Notes: generated by a model from the letters alone, not told the origin. 64,000 bases of DNA from Chitinimonas arctica (GCF_007431345.1 NZ_CP041730.1:1364001-1428000); one strand, 5' to 3'; positions 28,039 through 35,902 are shown, numbered from the stretch's first letter. Made by a program: numbers and translations.

Positions 28039-30253
28039 AGTTGTCCTGGCTTGGAACGGTGGATGCGATGGCCTCGTCAGGGCCGCTCGGGTCGCGCGTC
28101 GGCTGGGCGGGCGAGATCGGACGCAACCCGCCCAGGCGGAAGATCTCGGTCGCCAGCATGGCTGGGGTATTGAATTGGTAGAGCGCTTCCGGCGACACCA
28201 GCACACCGTGCTCGGTTTCCAGGGCGGACAGGATGTACAAGGCCGCGACCGAATCCAGCCCCAGCGCGGCAAATTGATCGTCGGCGTGGATATGCGCCAG
28301 GCTGCAGCGATTGAGCTTGGCGACCATGGCCCGCAGCCATAGGCAGATACCGTCCTCGCTGGCCAGGTCCAGCCGGGCGAGCGCCAGCTCGGCGGCCTGG
28401 TCGTGCGTGCCGGCCGCATCGCTGCCGGCCTCGCTCCAGCTGTAGTAGCTGCTCAGGCAGCCATTGAGGTAATCGCCCTTCAGCGCCACGCGTTGCAGCT
28501 TGCCGGACGAGGTCAGCTTGACCGTCTTGCGGGGGACAAAAATGATCTTGTCGGCCTTGACGCCAAACTTCTGGATCAGCCGCTGATTGATGACCGCCAC
28601 CAGCGCGGCGAAATCCATCTCGGCCTGGCGTGCTTCGATGGCCAGAATCAGCTGCTCGCGCTCGCCTTCTTCCACCGCGAACGCCACCGCCCGGCAATGC
28701 TTGAAATCGGTGCAGACGACGGCGGCCTCGTATTCAAGATCCTGCGGGTAGAAATTGACCCCGCGGATAATGATGACTTCCTTGAGCCGGCCCGTGACAT
28801 ACAGCTCGCCGTCGGCCAGAAAGCCCAGGTCGCCGCTGCGCATATAGCGGCCGGTCCGGCCGGCGATCTGCTGGCCGAACTGGTGCCGCGTCTTGGCCGG
28901 GTCATTCCAATAGCCCTGCGCGACGCTGGGCGCGCTCAACCAGATTTCGCCGATCTCGCCATCCTGCAATTCGACCCCCAGCTGCGGATCGACCACCCGT
29001 ACATCGAAGGAGCGGTGCGGCCGGCCGCTGCTGACCAGGTAACGGCTTTCCGGGTCGGATTCGGGCAAGGCGCTGAGCTGGTTGCGGCCCAGCAAGCGGG
29101 CGCTGACGCTAAGCGATTTGAAATGGGTATCCAGCGGCTTGCCGGAAACCATCAAGGTCGCTTCCGCCATGCCGTAGCAAGGGTAGAGCGCTTCCGGCCG
29201 GAAGCCTGCGCGGGCAAAACGCTCGGCAAAGCGCTGCATCGTGTTGTAATTGATCGGCTCGGCACCGCAGAAGGCAATATTCCAGCTGCTGAGGTCCAAC
29301 TGCTCCAACTGGCGGTCGCGAATATTATTGACGCACAGTTCGAAGGCGAAATTCGGCCCGCCGCTGCTGGTGCCCCGAAAGCGCGATACCGCTTCCAGCC
29401 AGCGAAACGGACTGCGCAGTACCAGGTTGGTCGGCATCAGCATGGTGGAAAAGCCGGCGCAGACCGGCTGCAGGATGCCGCCCACCAGGCCCATATCATG
29501 GTAAGGCGGCAACCAGATCACCGAGCGGCTGACCCCGGCGCGATGGCCGAAGCAGGATTCGATCAGGCGCGAGTTTTCCACCAGATTGCGGTTGCTGACG
29601 ATCACCCCCTTGGGCTTACCGGTCGAGCCGGAGGTGTATTGCAGCATGGCGATATCGTCGGGATTCGCGCTGAAATCGCTGAAGCGCCCTGGTCGCTCGC
29701 CCAGGCAGTCTTCCATGCTGAGCCAGCGCAGGCCCTTCAGCGCCTGGTCCTGGTCGAGATCTTCCAGCATGGTGGCAAGACAGGCCAGATCGGTAATGAC
29801 GATCGGGTCCTCCAGATCGCGCAGAATCAGCTTGAGGCGCTCGCGCTGCAAGGGATTGCGCGGCGGAAAGGTCGGCACCGCGATGGCGCCGGCGGCCAGG
29901 CAGGCATAAAAGGCCGCCACGAAATTCTTGCCCTGCGGCAACACCAGCACCACCTTCGCCTGGCCTTCATCGTCGGCCCGCAGCACGCTCTTGATCGAAT
30001 GGGCGATGCGGGTAACCAGGACTTCCAGTTCGAAATAGCTCAGCACCTCTTCCTGTTCGGCATCTTCGCCGAGCACGGTGTAGACCATCTCGCGCGGGGC
30101 ATTCTCGACGCGGTATTTCAGCAGATCCAAAAAGGTATGGCAGTCGGACACTTGCTGGCCATGCGGGCGACGATAGCCGGCCATCACATCATCAGCCGCA
30201 AGCAGGTCGTCGGCTCCAGTCATCAGCTGGATGGGGATTTCGCTTGATGTCAT
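28022..30253 (-). CDS. tamA: TamA-like fatty acyl-AMP ligase fused to an acyl carrier protein
   Basis: A 743-residue ANL enzyme of the FAAL/long-chain acyl-AMP ligase type. It has P-loop LQYTSGSTGKPKG (~204-216), WLPPYHDMGLVGG, CYGMAEATLMV, and the C-terminal NFYPQDLEYEA and SSGKLQRVALKG. A fused ACP lies at ~610-715, with Ser668 in ALGLDSVAALYI. This ANL-ACP fusion is the hallmark of TamA, which picks a medium-chain fatty acid (about C12) and loads it on its own ACP as the first step of the tambjamine tail. It starts 27 nt after luxI, so it is probably co-transcribed with it. The ribosome site is weak. Confidence 0.93.
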   Translation of the reverse strand: MTSSEIPIQLMTGADDLLAADDVMAGYRRPHGQQVSDCHTFLDLLKYRVENAPREMVYTVLGEDAEQEEVLSYFELEVLVTRIAHSIKSVLRADDEGQAKVVLVLPQGKNFVAAFYACLAAGAIAVPTFPPRNPLQRERLKLILRDLEDPIVITDLACLATMLEDLDQDQALKGLRWLSMEDCLGERPGRFSDFSANPDDIAMLQYTSGSTGKPKGVIVSNRNLVENSRLIESCFGHRAGVSRSVIWLPPYHDMGLVGGILQPVCAGFSTMLMPTNLVLRSPFRWLEAVSRFRGTSSGGPNFAFELCVNNIRDRQLEQLDLSSWNIAFCGAEPINYNTMQRFAERFARAGFRPEALYPCYGMAEATLMVSGKPLDTHFKSLSVSARLLGRNQLSALPESDPESRYLVSSGRPHRSFDVRVVDPQLGVELQDGEIGEIWLSAPSVAQGYWNDPAKTRHQFGQQIAGRTGRYMRSGDLGFLADGELYVTGRLKEVIIIRGVNFYPQDLEYEAAVVCTDFKHCRAVAFAVEEGEREQLILAIEARQAEMDFAALVAVINQRLIQKFGVKADKIIFVPRKTVKLTSSGKLQRVALKGDYLNGCLSSYYSWSEAGSDAAGTHDQAAELALARLDLASEDGICLWLRAMVAKLNRCSLAHIHADDQFAALGLDSVAALYILSALETEHGVLVSPEALYQFNTPAMLATEIFRLGGLRPISPAQPTRDPSGPDEAIASTVPSQDNYAIPT

Positions 30254-30280
30254 CGGGGCACTTTCGAGGTTGTAGCCAAA

Positions 30281-30871
30281 TCAGGAATGGGCGCGAGGCC
30301 GGACATCTATCCAACAGGCGATAACGGGATTGCCGTCCACCAATACCGGCGAGCCGGCCCGGTCGGCGCTGAATCCGGCCTTGCGCAATAGCCGCTCGAC
30401 GCCCAACGGCGAGACCGTGATGATGCGGCGGGCACCGCTGCCGGCTGCCCGCTCCAAAGTCGCGCGTAAAAGTTCTATGGCGTTGGGTGAAGAGAATTGC
30501 CCGAGCGGCAACTTGGCCGGACTGACATCGGCGCAAGCCGCCGCGCTGAAATCCACCGCCGCGAAACGAGACAACTCCCAGATATCGGGCGAGTTGGGTA
30601 CGGGCAGATCCCCCAGCAATTGCGGAAAAATCTCACCCAGCAGGTAGGGACGAGTGGTAGGAAGGAGACGAGCACCACCGACGACTTGACCTTCGAAATC
30701 TTGAGCGACTATATAAAGTGTATCGGGCCGATCAAATTGATCGAACTCCAGCCCGTCTTGGCACTGCAACTGCCAACCAAGCTTTTCCACGAAGACTCGA
30801 TGTCGGTAACGGGCGAGTCCCATGAACAAGCCTGACGGTAAATGGTCAGGTCTTCCGGTTACGATTTGCAC
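30281..30871 (-). CDS. luxI: LuxI-type acyl-homoserine-lactone synthase
   Basis: About 196 residues with the conserved LuxI residues in order: R and F in YRHRVFVEKLGW (plus the W), D in EFDQFDRPDTLYIVA, R in GARLLPTTRPYLLGEIFP, and E and R in WELSRFA. It makes an N-acyl-homoserine lactone from SAM and acyl-ACP. The start is one of two adjacent GTG codons (30874 or 30871). I choose 30871, where AGGAGG is 5 nt upstream. It lies between luxR and tamA on the same strand, so it likely heads the pigment operon and gives positive feedback. Confidence 0.93.
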   Translation of the reverse strand: MQIVTGRPDHLPSGLFMGLARYRHRVFVEKLGWQLQCQDGLEFDQFDRPDTLYIVAQDFEGQVVGGARLLPTTRPYLLGEIFPQLLGDLPVPNSPDIWELSRFAAVDFSAAACADVSPAKLPLGQFSSPNAIELLRATLERAAGSGARRIITVSPLGVERLLRKAGFSADRAGSPVLVDGNPVIACWIDVRPRAHS

Positions 30872-30944
30872 CACTACCTCCTAATAGAGCGCTTCTATAC
30901 GAGCGTCTTGGGGCACTATTGAATCGGTCTCAGGCTTTTTACGT

Positions 30945-30964
30945 AACTACCAATTCTGGTGGGC
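30945..30964. promoter_or_regulatory. Candidate lux-box-like dyad upstream of luxI
   Basis: An imperfect 20-bp dyad centred at 30954/30955 with ACCA and TGGT core arms, about 75 bp upstream of the luxI start. A possible minus-strand -10 (TATAGA, complement of 30894-30899) lies between it and the gene, with only a weak -35. The spacing is longer than for a class II lux box, so this may be a binding site for the adjacent LuxR or a chance palindrome. Confidence 0.3.
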
Positions 30965-31044
30965 CAAGGACATGGCTGGAACTTATTTCGGTAACGATGA
31001 GCTGCTAGGAACGCCACCAAAAAAGGTAGGGAGACCGTGGTGGG

Positions 31045-31072
31045 AAACAAAAAGCGGCGCCCTGCGCCGCTT
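31045..31072 (-). terminator. Terminator of luxR
   Basis: A perfect 9-bp stem (31052-31060 with 31064-31072) with a 3-nt loop, followed on the minus strand by a T-rich run (TTTTTGTTT). It starts 18 nt after the luxR stop, which separates luxR transcription from luxI and makes a separate luxI promoter likely. Confidence 0.85.
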
Positions 31073-31090
31073 ACGGAGTGACTTTGCTGC

Positions 31091-31804
31091 TCAGTTGAGA
31101 AAGCCCATCATGGCGGCCCGCACCACCGCCGCGGTCTTGTTGGACGCATCGAGCTTGGCCACCGCGTTCTTGATGTGAAAATTCACGGTGTTTTCCGATA
31201 GCGACAAAATGGCCGATATCTCACCGGCGGTCTTCCCGTCGGCTGTCCACTTCAGTATCTCCACCTCGCGCTGAGTCAAGCGTACCTTGACCTCGATCCC
31301 CAGCTTGGGCGCCAGAATACGCGTCAGCGCATTGTGCGAGGTCTGCACCAGCCAGCGCATTCGCAACTCCTTGCTCTGCAGCTCCTCCGCCGTGATCGGT
31401 CCGCTGGAGCGGGCCAGCGTCAGCATGCCGCCCACGCCATTGGCCGTGCAGCTCGACTGCGCCCATCCATGGCGCAAGCCAAAGGCCTGTGCCTCGTCCC
31501 ACATCTCGGCTACCGAAGCGAACACCTGGTCCGACCAGATAATCGGGGTCTGCGAATGCTGGCCATGCAGCACCGTCGCATCCCGCCGCAGATATCCCTG
31601 CTCCTGGTAGCGCTGCTGCCAGGCCACGGGATAGTTGTTCAGGATGATCATTTTGGGATTCGACAACGGCAGCGGCACGCGCAAACCGTAGGCGCAATAT
31701 TCGAAACCCAAGGCGACCGCCGCGATTTCGATCTGCTTGAACAAGGCATGCTCGCAATTGAGCCCCTCTTGTGCGGACAGCAGGTCCTTTTGCCAATTCT
31801 TCAT
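31091..31804 (-). CDS. luxR: LuxR-type quorum-sensing transcriptional regulator
   Basis: A 237-residue regulator. Residues ~20-165 are the autoinducer-binding domain, with the conserved W and Y of VAWQQRYQEQGYL, Asp of RRDATV and Trp of IIWSDQ. The usual Asp-Pro here is Asp-Ala. Residues ~172-235 are the LuxR HTH (LTQREVEILKWTADGKTAGEIS, SENTVNFHIKNAVAKL). It should sense the lactone made by the adjacent LuxI and control the pigment operon. The ATG has a purine-rich ribosome site (GGGGGGAAG). A short inverted repeat (31825-31842) lies 20-40 nt upstream and could be an operator. Confidence 0.94.
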   Translation of the reverse strand: MKNWQKDLLSAQEGLNCEHALFKQIEIAAVALGFEYCAYGLRVPLPLSNPKMIILNNYPVAWQQRYQEQGYLRRDATVLHGQHSQTPIIWSDQVFASVAEMWDEAQAFGLRHGWAQSSCTANGVGGMLTLARSSGPITAEELQSKELRMRWLVQTSHNALTRILAPKLGIEVKVRLTQREVEILKWTADGKTAGEISAILSLSENTVNFHIKNAVAKLDASNKTAAVVRAAMMGFLN

Positions 31805-32539
31805 CTTCCCCCCAACTGGTTTATCCGGCCATCCTCGGCCGGCTAGCTGCGTGCCTGGCTTACCAAGCGCGACAGAACGTACCCCGTTTTTTACTGCACA
31901 GCTTTTTTGCGCTGTTTATCTATCGAGCGTTGCAAAACGACCACGCCATGGCGTCCTCCCGCCCAGGACGGCATGTGCAATCCAACGTAAAAACCTTACA
32001 AGACAAGCGGACGACGGGAACAGGGCAAGAGGGGAAGTTGCATAAACGACGCGCAGGCGTGATCGCAACCGATGCAAAGAACGGCTGGACTCCCACGCAT
32101 ACCTGGGACCGGCGAGCGCAAGAATAGGCAAGCCAGGCGCTCGACCACGGCTCAGCCTGCACAAGACCCACTTGTACAGAACCATTGCGGCCTGGATATC
32201 GGCCATGACTTTTCCTCCCCCCATTGGCGCGGCCATCTCGCTTGGGCGAGTGCAGCCGCGATGCAGGAGAACCGCACCGACACCCTCAAGGGGCTTTGCG
32301 CCGGTGCGAAATAAAATGGGTCTAATGCCCAATAGAGTAAAAACTACTTGCCGAAAAGTACCACCAAGATCACGACGTGAACAGCGCTTTCCGGCTTATC
32401 AACCTATTAATATTCAGGTATTTGGCGTTTTTCTAAACAAGGTACGGTTTGCCGAATGCCGGCAAAGCAGTTGCCCGTGGCACCCAAAACCGTGCCGTTC
32501 ACTCATCCAGACCCAACAATAAAATGCCAGGCAGCGGCC
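31805..32539. other. Intergenic region without a recognisable gene
   Basis: About 730 nt between luxR and the KGG-protein gene. It holds the luxR upstream region, including an inverted repeat with 6-bp arms and a 6-nt spacer at 31825-31842, and an AT-richer patch at ~32310-32450. Open frames on both strands are Arg/Pro/Ser-rich with no family resemblance and no ribosome sites, so I call no gene here. Confidence 0.5.
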
Positions 32540-32887
32540 TTAGTTGTCGGAACGGCCTTGCTTATCCAGTCGACCGCGTTTCGCGGTATCGTCGACATGA
32601 ATCGCGCCGCTCTTATCATTCGCTGACTTGGTATCGGCCAGCTTCTGCTTGGCGGCCCCGCGACGCTGGCCGCCCTTACGGCCGATATCCGCCATATGCG
32701 AACGATTGGCGCTGACCGCGGCACCACCCTTGCGGCCCGCCTCGCGCGCCTCGGCCGAATCGAACTCGTGGGCGGTTCCTTTGGAATGGGCGGCCTGGCC
32801 GCCCTTGCTGGCAATTTCGCGTTGCTTATTTTCGTCCATCGATGCAAAACCGCGCTTGGACGTCCCATTAGAGGTATCAGAAGTCAT
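32540..32887 (-). CDS. KGG-repeat (YciG-like) stress-induced protein
   Basis: A 115-residue, strongly basic and hydrophilic protein. It has GFASMDENKQREIASKGGQAAH at its N-terminus and further KGG units (AGRKGGAAVS, IGRKGGQRRG), the stress-induced KGG family related to YciG/GsiB. Such proteins are small, unstructured and linked to stationary-phase or desiccation stress. Their molecular role is unclear. I start at ATG 32887 with AAGGAA about 7 nt upstream; an ATG 18 nt earlier has no ribosome site. Confidence 0.85.
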   Translation of the reverse strand: MTSDTSNGTSKRGFASMDENKQREIASKGGQAAHSKGTAHEFDSAEAREAGRKGGAAVSANRSHMADIGRKGGQRRGAAKQKLADTKSANDKSGAIHVDDTAKRGRLDKQGRSDN

Positions 32888-33046
32888 TGCATTTCCTTTC
32901 ATCAAGTATGTAATGCCTAATTCATTGCGGTGCGAGGGCCATTCCTTTCACGCTTCTTGGCACAGGCTAGGCAAGGGGTGGCAAACAACGTGCCCACCCC
33001 CAGGTGACTTCACAAAAGATCGTCCGGAAACCACTTAAACAATTGA

Positions 33047-33115
33047 TTTGACATCTTCCCCCGCCACTCGCCAACGCTCGCCGGCTTGAAGCCGGAAAGG
33101 GGGGGCTTCCTACGG
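33047..33115 (-). mobile_element. Possible remnant right end of an IS200/IS605-type element
   Basis: Read on the minus strand, the segment starts GTAGGAAGCCCC and ends GGGGGAAGATGTCAAAT. A hairpin (CCGGCTT/AAGCCGG) lies between. This layout resembles the conserved 3' hairpin end found next to tnpB/orfB genes of IS605-family elements. No transposase or tnpB lies beside it, so if real it is a leftover end. The match is by eye and only partial. Confidence 0.35.
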
Positions 33116-33207
33116 CGGGGCCCGGCCGCATCGAGTAACTTTTACCGCCCCCGCCCCCCGCCCGCGTCCAGACACCGGATTCCGGCAGTTGGCATCCTCA
33201 TCCATCG

Positions 33208-33459
33208 CTATAGCAGCACCCGCACACCTTCGCCGCGCATAGCCAGCGAGCGCACTTCCACCAACTTGGCCAGCTGCGCCACCAGGCTAAAGAGCGAACG
33301 GCCACTTTCCACCTCGATGACGACATCCATGCAGCCTTCGCCCTGCGGCAGTAGCGCCTCGAAGCGCCGCACGGCAAAACCACGATGACGTACCACGCGT
33401 AACACGCGTTCCAACGCATCGCTATTGTTATCGACACTCAAGTTCAGTTGCTTGGGCAT
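33208..33459 (-). CDS. ACT-domain protein, IlvM-like acetolactate synthase small subunit
   Basis: An 83-residue single ACT domain beginning MPKQLNLSVDNNSDALERVLRVVRHRGF and ending LAKLVEVRSLAMRGEGVRVLL. This is the pattern of IlvM, the small regulatory subunit of acetolactate synthase II. No large-subunit gene (ilvG) lies next to it, so it is an orphan or acts on an enzyme encoded elsewhere. The ATG has GGAG 8 nt upstream. A strong hairpin with a T-run and a possible leader peptide lie upstream, suggesting attenuation control as in ilv operons. Confidence 0.8.
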   Translation of the reverse strand: MPKQLNLSVDNNSDALERVLRVVRHRGFAVRRFEALLPQGEGCMDVVIEVESGRSLFSLVAQLAKLVEVRSLAMRGEGVRVLL

Positions 33460-33503
33460 GGTCTTACTCCAGGGCGGGGATTAGTCGTACTGCAAGGCGG
33501 GCC

Positions 33504-33546
33504 GAAAATGACGAAGCCCCCGATCTCTCGACTCGGGGGCTTCGTC
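33504..33546 (-). terminator. Attenuator-like terminator upstream of the ilvM-like gene
   Basis: A perfect 14-bp stem (33510-33523 with 33533-33546) with a 9-nt loop, followed on the minus strand by ATTTTCGG. It lies between a possible leader peptide and the ilvM-like gene, 45 nt before the start codon. It can stop transcription into the gene, so either it is an attenuator or the gene has its own promoter just downstream. Confidence 0.7.
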
Positions 33547-33571
33547 TGGCATTCGGCAGTGGGTATCTGTT

Positions 33572-33667
33572 CTAGCTTCCCCTCCGCGCAAGCACCAACG
33601 CGCCCCATGATCGAATCATCATGGTGCGTTTAATGGTTTTGGTCAGCGCGAAAGCTTGGAGAGACAT
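33572..33667 (-). CDS. Possible leader peptide of the ilvM-like gene
   Basis: A 31-codon frame ending IRSWGALVLARRGS, 26 nt before the 14-bp hairpin. Position and size fit an amino-acid leader peptide. It contains two Ile, two Val and several Leu codons, but they are scattered rather than in a run, and no good ribosome site precedes the ATG at 33667. It could be chance. Confidence 0.35.
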   Translation of the reverse strand: MSLQAFALTKTIKRTMMIRSWGALVLARRGS

Positions 33668-34128
33668 AGTATTGTTGCGGCGCAAAATTAAAACAGACGA
33701 CCAGACTGTACCTGCTAGGCAGCCAAGCTGGCAAGTACGCAATGAGCAGTATGTTGCCGACCCACCATGACGTTGCTGGCCGCGCCATTTTGGTGCAGGC
33801 TCGCCTCGAAACGGCGCGATCAAGGCGGATAAGCCTGCGCCGCGCAGCTACCTCGCTTCGTATTTCCGCTTTGCATATCAACAGCTTGAATCACGAACTG
33901 CGCGGATACATCGGACCCACCGTTGCCTGGCACACTTGCTGCATTGCAATATGCGGGCAGCCCACTTTCGAGGAAGTGGATCACTGCCAGGTTCGTTGGG
34001 GAGTCTGACTGGTAGCCCACATCCGCTGAACCGGCTTAGCGCCCTCCCGCCACGGCAGGAAAGGGCATCGATCCGGTTGGAATGGATAGATAGCTACGGA
34101 AAGGCGTGAAGACGCCGATCCGACAACA
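33668..34128. other. Intergenic region with possible structured moaA leader
   Basis: About 460 nt between divergent transcription units; no convincing gene. The last ~110 nt before the moaA terminator hairpin (from about 34020) are rich in short complementary blocks such as CGCCCT/AGGGC, GGATCG/CGATCC and GGCGT/ACGCC. This suggests a folded 5' leader. No known riboswitch consensus could be assigned. Confidence 0.35.
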
Positions 34129-34176
34129 ACGGCGTCCCCACGTGGAGATATCCGCTTGGGGACGCCGTCTTTTTTT
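34129..34176 (+). terminator. Terminator hairpin in the moaA leader
   Basis: A 12-bp perfect stem (34129-34140 with 34157-34168) is followed by C and seven T (34169-34176), a textbook intrinsic terminator. It lies only 28 nt before the first plausible moaA start and no gene precedes it on this strand. It therefore probably works as an attenuator for moaA under a leader RNA or riboswitch, rather than ending an upstream gene. Confidence 0.75.
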
Positions 34177-34203
34177 CCAGTCACCGCATGGCGGCGTAAA
34201 CTG

Positions 34204-35250
34204 ATGAAAGCAATGCGCACCGACATCGACCAAGCGATGATGAACCCTATCCCCCTCCCCTCCGCCCCAGCCGCCAGCCTGATCGACGCCCACGGTCGCC
34301 GCATCGACTATCTGCGCGTATCGGTTACCGACCGTTGCGATCTCCGCTGCAGCTACTGCCTACCCAAGGGTTTCAAGGGTTTCGAAGAACCTGCTCATTG
34401 GCTGACTTTCGAGGAAATAGAGCGGGTGGTGGGCGCATTCACCCGCTTGGGCGTGCGACGAGTCAGGCTGACCGGCGGCGAGCCGCTGCTGCGCCACCAA
34501 TTACCGCAGCTGGCCCACAGACTGAATGCCTTGCCGGGACTGCTCGACCTGTCGCTCTCCACCAATGCCACCCAATTGGTCCGGCACGCCGACGATCTCA
34601 AGGCTGCCGGTATCCGGCGCCTGAACGTGAGCCTGGATTCGCTGGACCGCGGCCGCTTTGCCGCCATCGTAGGGCGCGACATACTGCCGAATGTGCTGGC
34701 CGGCCTGGATGCCGCCGCCGCCACCGGCTTCTCGCCGGTCAAGATCAATATGGTGGTGCAGGCCGGCGTGAACGACGACGAAGTGGAAGCCCTCGCTGCC
34801 TATTGCATGGCGCGCGGTTTTATCCTGCGCCTGATCGAAGCCATGCCGGTCGGCGACACCGGCCGCAACAGCGCCTTTGTCGATCTCCAGCAGGTGGTCC
34901 AACGCCTGGCCAGGCAATTCGACCTCAGCCCCTCCGCCATCGAACTGGGCGGCGGCCCGGCCCGCTACTGGCAAAGCCAGGATGGCCGCTTCACCCTGGG
35001 CGCCATCACACCTATCTCGCAACATTTCTGCGCTACTTGCAATCGCGTTCGGCTGAGTGTGGACGGCACCCTTTATCTCTGCCTGGGTCAGGACGACAAG
35101 CTTGAACTTCGCCCCCTGCTACGTGCCGGCATCGACGACCAGCAACTGGAACAAGCCATACGCGACGCCATCCAGCGCAAGCCCGAACGGCATGAGTTCC
35201 GGGAACAACCGGGCAAGATCGTGCGTTTTATGGCCGCAACCGGTGGATAG
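34204..35250 (+). CDS. moaA: GTP 3',8-cyclase MoaA (molybdenum cofactor synthesis)
   Basis: A radical-SAM enzyme converting GTP to 3',8-cyclo-dihydro-GTP, the first step of molybdopterin synthesis. The N-terminal cluster motif is CDLRCSYC (C-x3-C-x2-C), followed by LTGGEPLLR. The C-terminal second [4Fe-4S] site is CATCNRVRL plus a later Cys in LYLCLGQDD. The C-terminus ends in GG-like ATGG, needed for activity in the family. The frame opens inside the terminator at 34156, so a start at 34204, 34213 or 34240 is more likely. None has a strong ribosome site; I list 34204. No other moa gene is adjacent. Confidence 0.95.
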   Translation: MKAMRTDIDQAMMNPIPLPSAPAASLIDAHGRRIDYLRVSVTDRCDLRCSYCLPKGFKGFEEPAHWLTFEEIERVVGAFTRLGVRRVRLTGGEPLLRHQLPQLAHRLNALPGLLDLSLSTNATQLVRHADDLKAAGIRRLNVSLDSLDRGRFAAIVGRDILPNVLAGLDAAAATGFSPVKINMVVQAGVNDDEVEALAAYCMARGFILRLIEAMPVGDTGRNSAFVDLQQVVQRLARQFDLSPSAIELGGGPARYWQSQDGRFTLGAITPISQHFCATCNRVRLSVDGTLYLCLGQDDKLELRPLLRAGIDDQQLEQAIRDAIQRKPERHEFREQPGKIVRFMAATGG

Positions 35251-35443
35251 ACGGTAGGCGCGCGAATTTTTTCGCATTTGCGTGACGCTCCCCAGCGATT
35301 GCCGCCTGGAGATCGGCGCAAAGCGACCTTAAGCGGCAACTTCATCAAAAATTTTTGTGGGTGCCCGCCTTTTTAGGAACAGATACTTAGCGTCGATTCT
35401 TAAAAAAATTGGCCTGTAGCCTGCCTCCCGGCTGAAAACACGC

Positions 35444-35471
35444 TTGACAGTTTTTTTTCGACCCCTATAAT
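35444..35471 (+). promoter_or_regulatory. Sigma-70 promoter of the tRNA-Gly genes
   Basis: Perfect -35 TTGACA (35444-35449) and -10 TATAAT (35466-35471) with a 16-bp spacer, followed by a GC-rich discriminator (GGCGGC). It lies 38 nt before the first tRNA-Gly. A perfect-consensus promoter with a GC discriminator is typical of stringently controlled stable-RNA genes. Confidence 0.9.
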
Positions 35472-35509
35472 GGCGGCTCTTCGTAACACACGAAGCGAAA
35501 CGAAACGAA

Positions 35510-35585
35510 GCGGGAGTAGCTCAGTTGGTAGAGCGCAACCTTGCCAAGGTTGAGGTCGAGAGTTCGAGACTCTTCTCCCGCTCCA
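35510..35585 (+). tRNA. tRNA-Gly (GCC)
   Basis: A 76-nt cloverleaf with acceptor GCGGGAG/CTCCCGC, D-arm with AGCTCAGTTGGTAGAGC, anticodon loop CTTGCCAAG giving GCC, T-loop GTTCGAG and an encoded CCA end. It is the first of two identical copies under a consensus promoter. Confidence 0.98.
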
Positions 35586-35615
35586 AGTTTTGCTGCTAAA
35601 GTGTGTGACGGAAAT

Positions 35616-35691
35616 GCGGGAGTAGCTCAGTTGGTAGAGCGCAACCTTGCCAAGGTTGAGGTCGAGAGTTCGAGACTCTTCTCCCGCTCCA
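35616..35691 (+). tRNA. tRNA-Gly (GCC), second copy
   Basis: Identical over all 76 nt to the copy at 35510-35585, including the CCA end, and 30 nt downstream of it. Likely processed from the same transcript. Confidence 0.98.
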
Positions 35692-35700
35692 GATAATGCC

Positions 35701-35733
35701 AAAAAAGGGAAAGCGACAAACTTTCCCTTTTTT
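35701..35733 (+). terminator. Terminator-like hairpin between tRNA-Gly and tRNA-Cys
   Basis: A 13-bp stem built of an A6-GGGAAAG arm and its complement with a 7-nt loop, ending in six T. It can act in both directions. It lies between the second tRNA-Gly and tRNA-Cys, so it may reduce tRNA-Cys read-through or serve as a processing signal. Confidence 0.65.
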
Positions 35734-35746
35734 GTCTGTAGCTAAC

Positions 35747-35820
35747 GGCGGGTTAGCAAAATGGTTATGCAGCGGATTGCAAATCCGTCCATCCCAGTTC
35801 GATTCTGGGACCCGCCTCCA
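35747..35820 (+). tRNA. tRNA-Cys (GCA)
   Basis: A 74-nt cloverleaf with acceptor GGCGGGT/ACCCGCC, anticodon loop GATTGCAAATC giving GCA, T-loop GTTCGATTC, discriminator U and an encoded CCA end. Confidence 0.97.
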
Positions 35821-35835
35821 AAGAATCAATGATTT

Positions 35836-35857
35836 AGCCCGCTTAAGCGGGCTTTTT
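35836..35857 (+). terminator. Terminator after tRNA-Cys
   Basis: A 7-bp stem AGCCCGC/GCGGGCT with a TTAA-type loop (35836-35852) and five trailing T, 15 nt after the tRNA-Cys 3' end. Confidence 0.85.
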
Positions 35858-35902
35858 CACGCCTGTTTCATCCCTCTGCTTCATTCTCCGCCACCCTGAA
35901 TT

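Noticed and set aside
28403..30247. 614-codon plus-strand open frame
   Set aside because: Antisense shadow of the TamA-like gene.
31916..32332. 138-codon minus-strand frame in the gap after luxR
   Set aside because: Arg/Pro/Leu-rich, no ribosome site, no recognisable domain, and overlapping open frames on both strands.
33742..34008. 88-codon plus-strand frame before moaA
   Set aside because: Composition is not protein-like and there is no ribosome site; more likely leader or intergenic DNA.
35510..35691. tRNA-Gly repeat as a mobile-element duplication
   Set aside because: The two copies are full-length, identical, share one consensus promoter and have no integrase beside them; an ordinary tandem tRNA duplication is simpler.
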